NCBI RefSeq assembly: GCF_910585425.1
Contig: NZ_CAJUCP010000111.1
Location: 1-5,393, forward strand
Length of the DNA stretch: 5,393 nt
Direction: 5' to 3'
From: an uncultured Acetatifactor sp.
GTDB lineage: Bacteria; Bacillota; Clostridia; Lachnospirales; Lachnospiraceae
Shown: piece after piece, positions 5,374 through 5,393 of the stretch
Position numbering within the stretch: position 1 is the first letter of the stretch
Layout of the letters: the number at the start of each line of letters is the position of its first letter
Program-made: the position numbers and the translations under genes
The notes under the pieces: model-generated
Databases searched by the model: none
What the model was told of the DNA's origin: nothing
What the model saw: the letters and a program-made list of their open reading frames with translations, nothing else

Positions 5374-5393
5374 TCATGCGATTGAATCAGCCA

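Overview
The window looks like chromosomal DNA from a moderately GC-rich member of the Firmicutes, most likely a Lachnospiraceae-type gut clostridium. The signs are strong AGGAGG-type ribosome binding sites, a GHKL sensor kinase paired with a LytTR response regulator, a Uma2-family gene, and a toxin that resembles the clostridial branch of the type III toxin-antitoxin superfamily. This assignment is inferred from gene families and signals; no marker gene is present.

Left part (about 90-751, + strand): a compact, AT-richer module that I read as a type III (RNA-protein) toxin-antitoxin locus. A near-consensus promoter (TTGATT, 17 bp, TATAAT) drives a non-coding transcript of about 140 nt. The transcript contains two copies of a structured repeat 57 nt apart. 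It ends in an intrinsic terminator, followed at once by a 149-residue protein with ToxN/AbiQ superfamily features (TenpN/CptN-like). The repeats keep a loop motif and a downstream motif, while the intervening stem differs between copies but still pairs in each. This is the most interesting part of the window.

Middle part (773-2971, - strand): a very GC-rich two-component system. A LytTR response regulator gene comes first and is followed, after a 201-bp gap, by a membrane-bound GHKL histidine kinase. Its 3' end converges on the toxin gene with only 21 bp between them. Two imperfect 33-bp direct repeats lie upstream of the regulator.

Right-centre part (3124-4587): a GNAT acetyltransferase (- strand) is divergent from an uncharacterised 296-residue protein with a TPR-like N-terminus (+ strand). 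They share a 132-bp intergenic region with candidate promoters in both directions. The uncharacterised gene is followed by strong GC-rich inverted repeats.

Right end (4783-5393): a tRNA gene reads as tRNA-Val(GAC) but has a pyrimidine at position 37. A long hairpin terminator follows, then a Uma2-family (DUF820) nuclease-fold gene that loses its conserved C-terminus at about 5356 and stops early, as if interrupted by foreign sequence.

The blocks do not form one pathway. The toxin-antitoxin module and the broken Uma2 gene look like accessory DNA. The two-component system, acetyltransferase and tRNA look more like ordinary chromosomal content.
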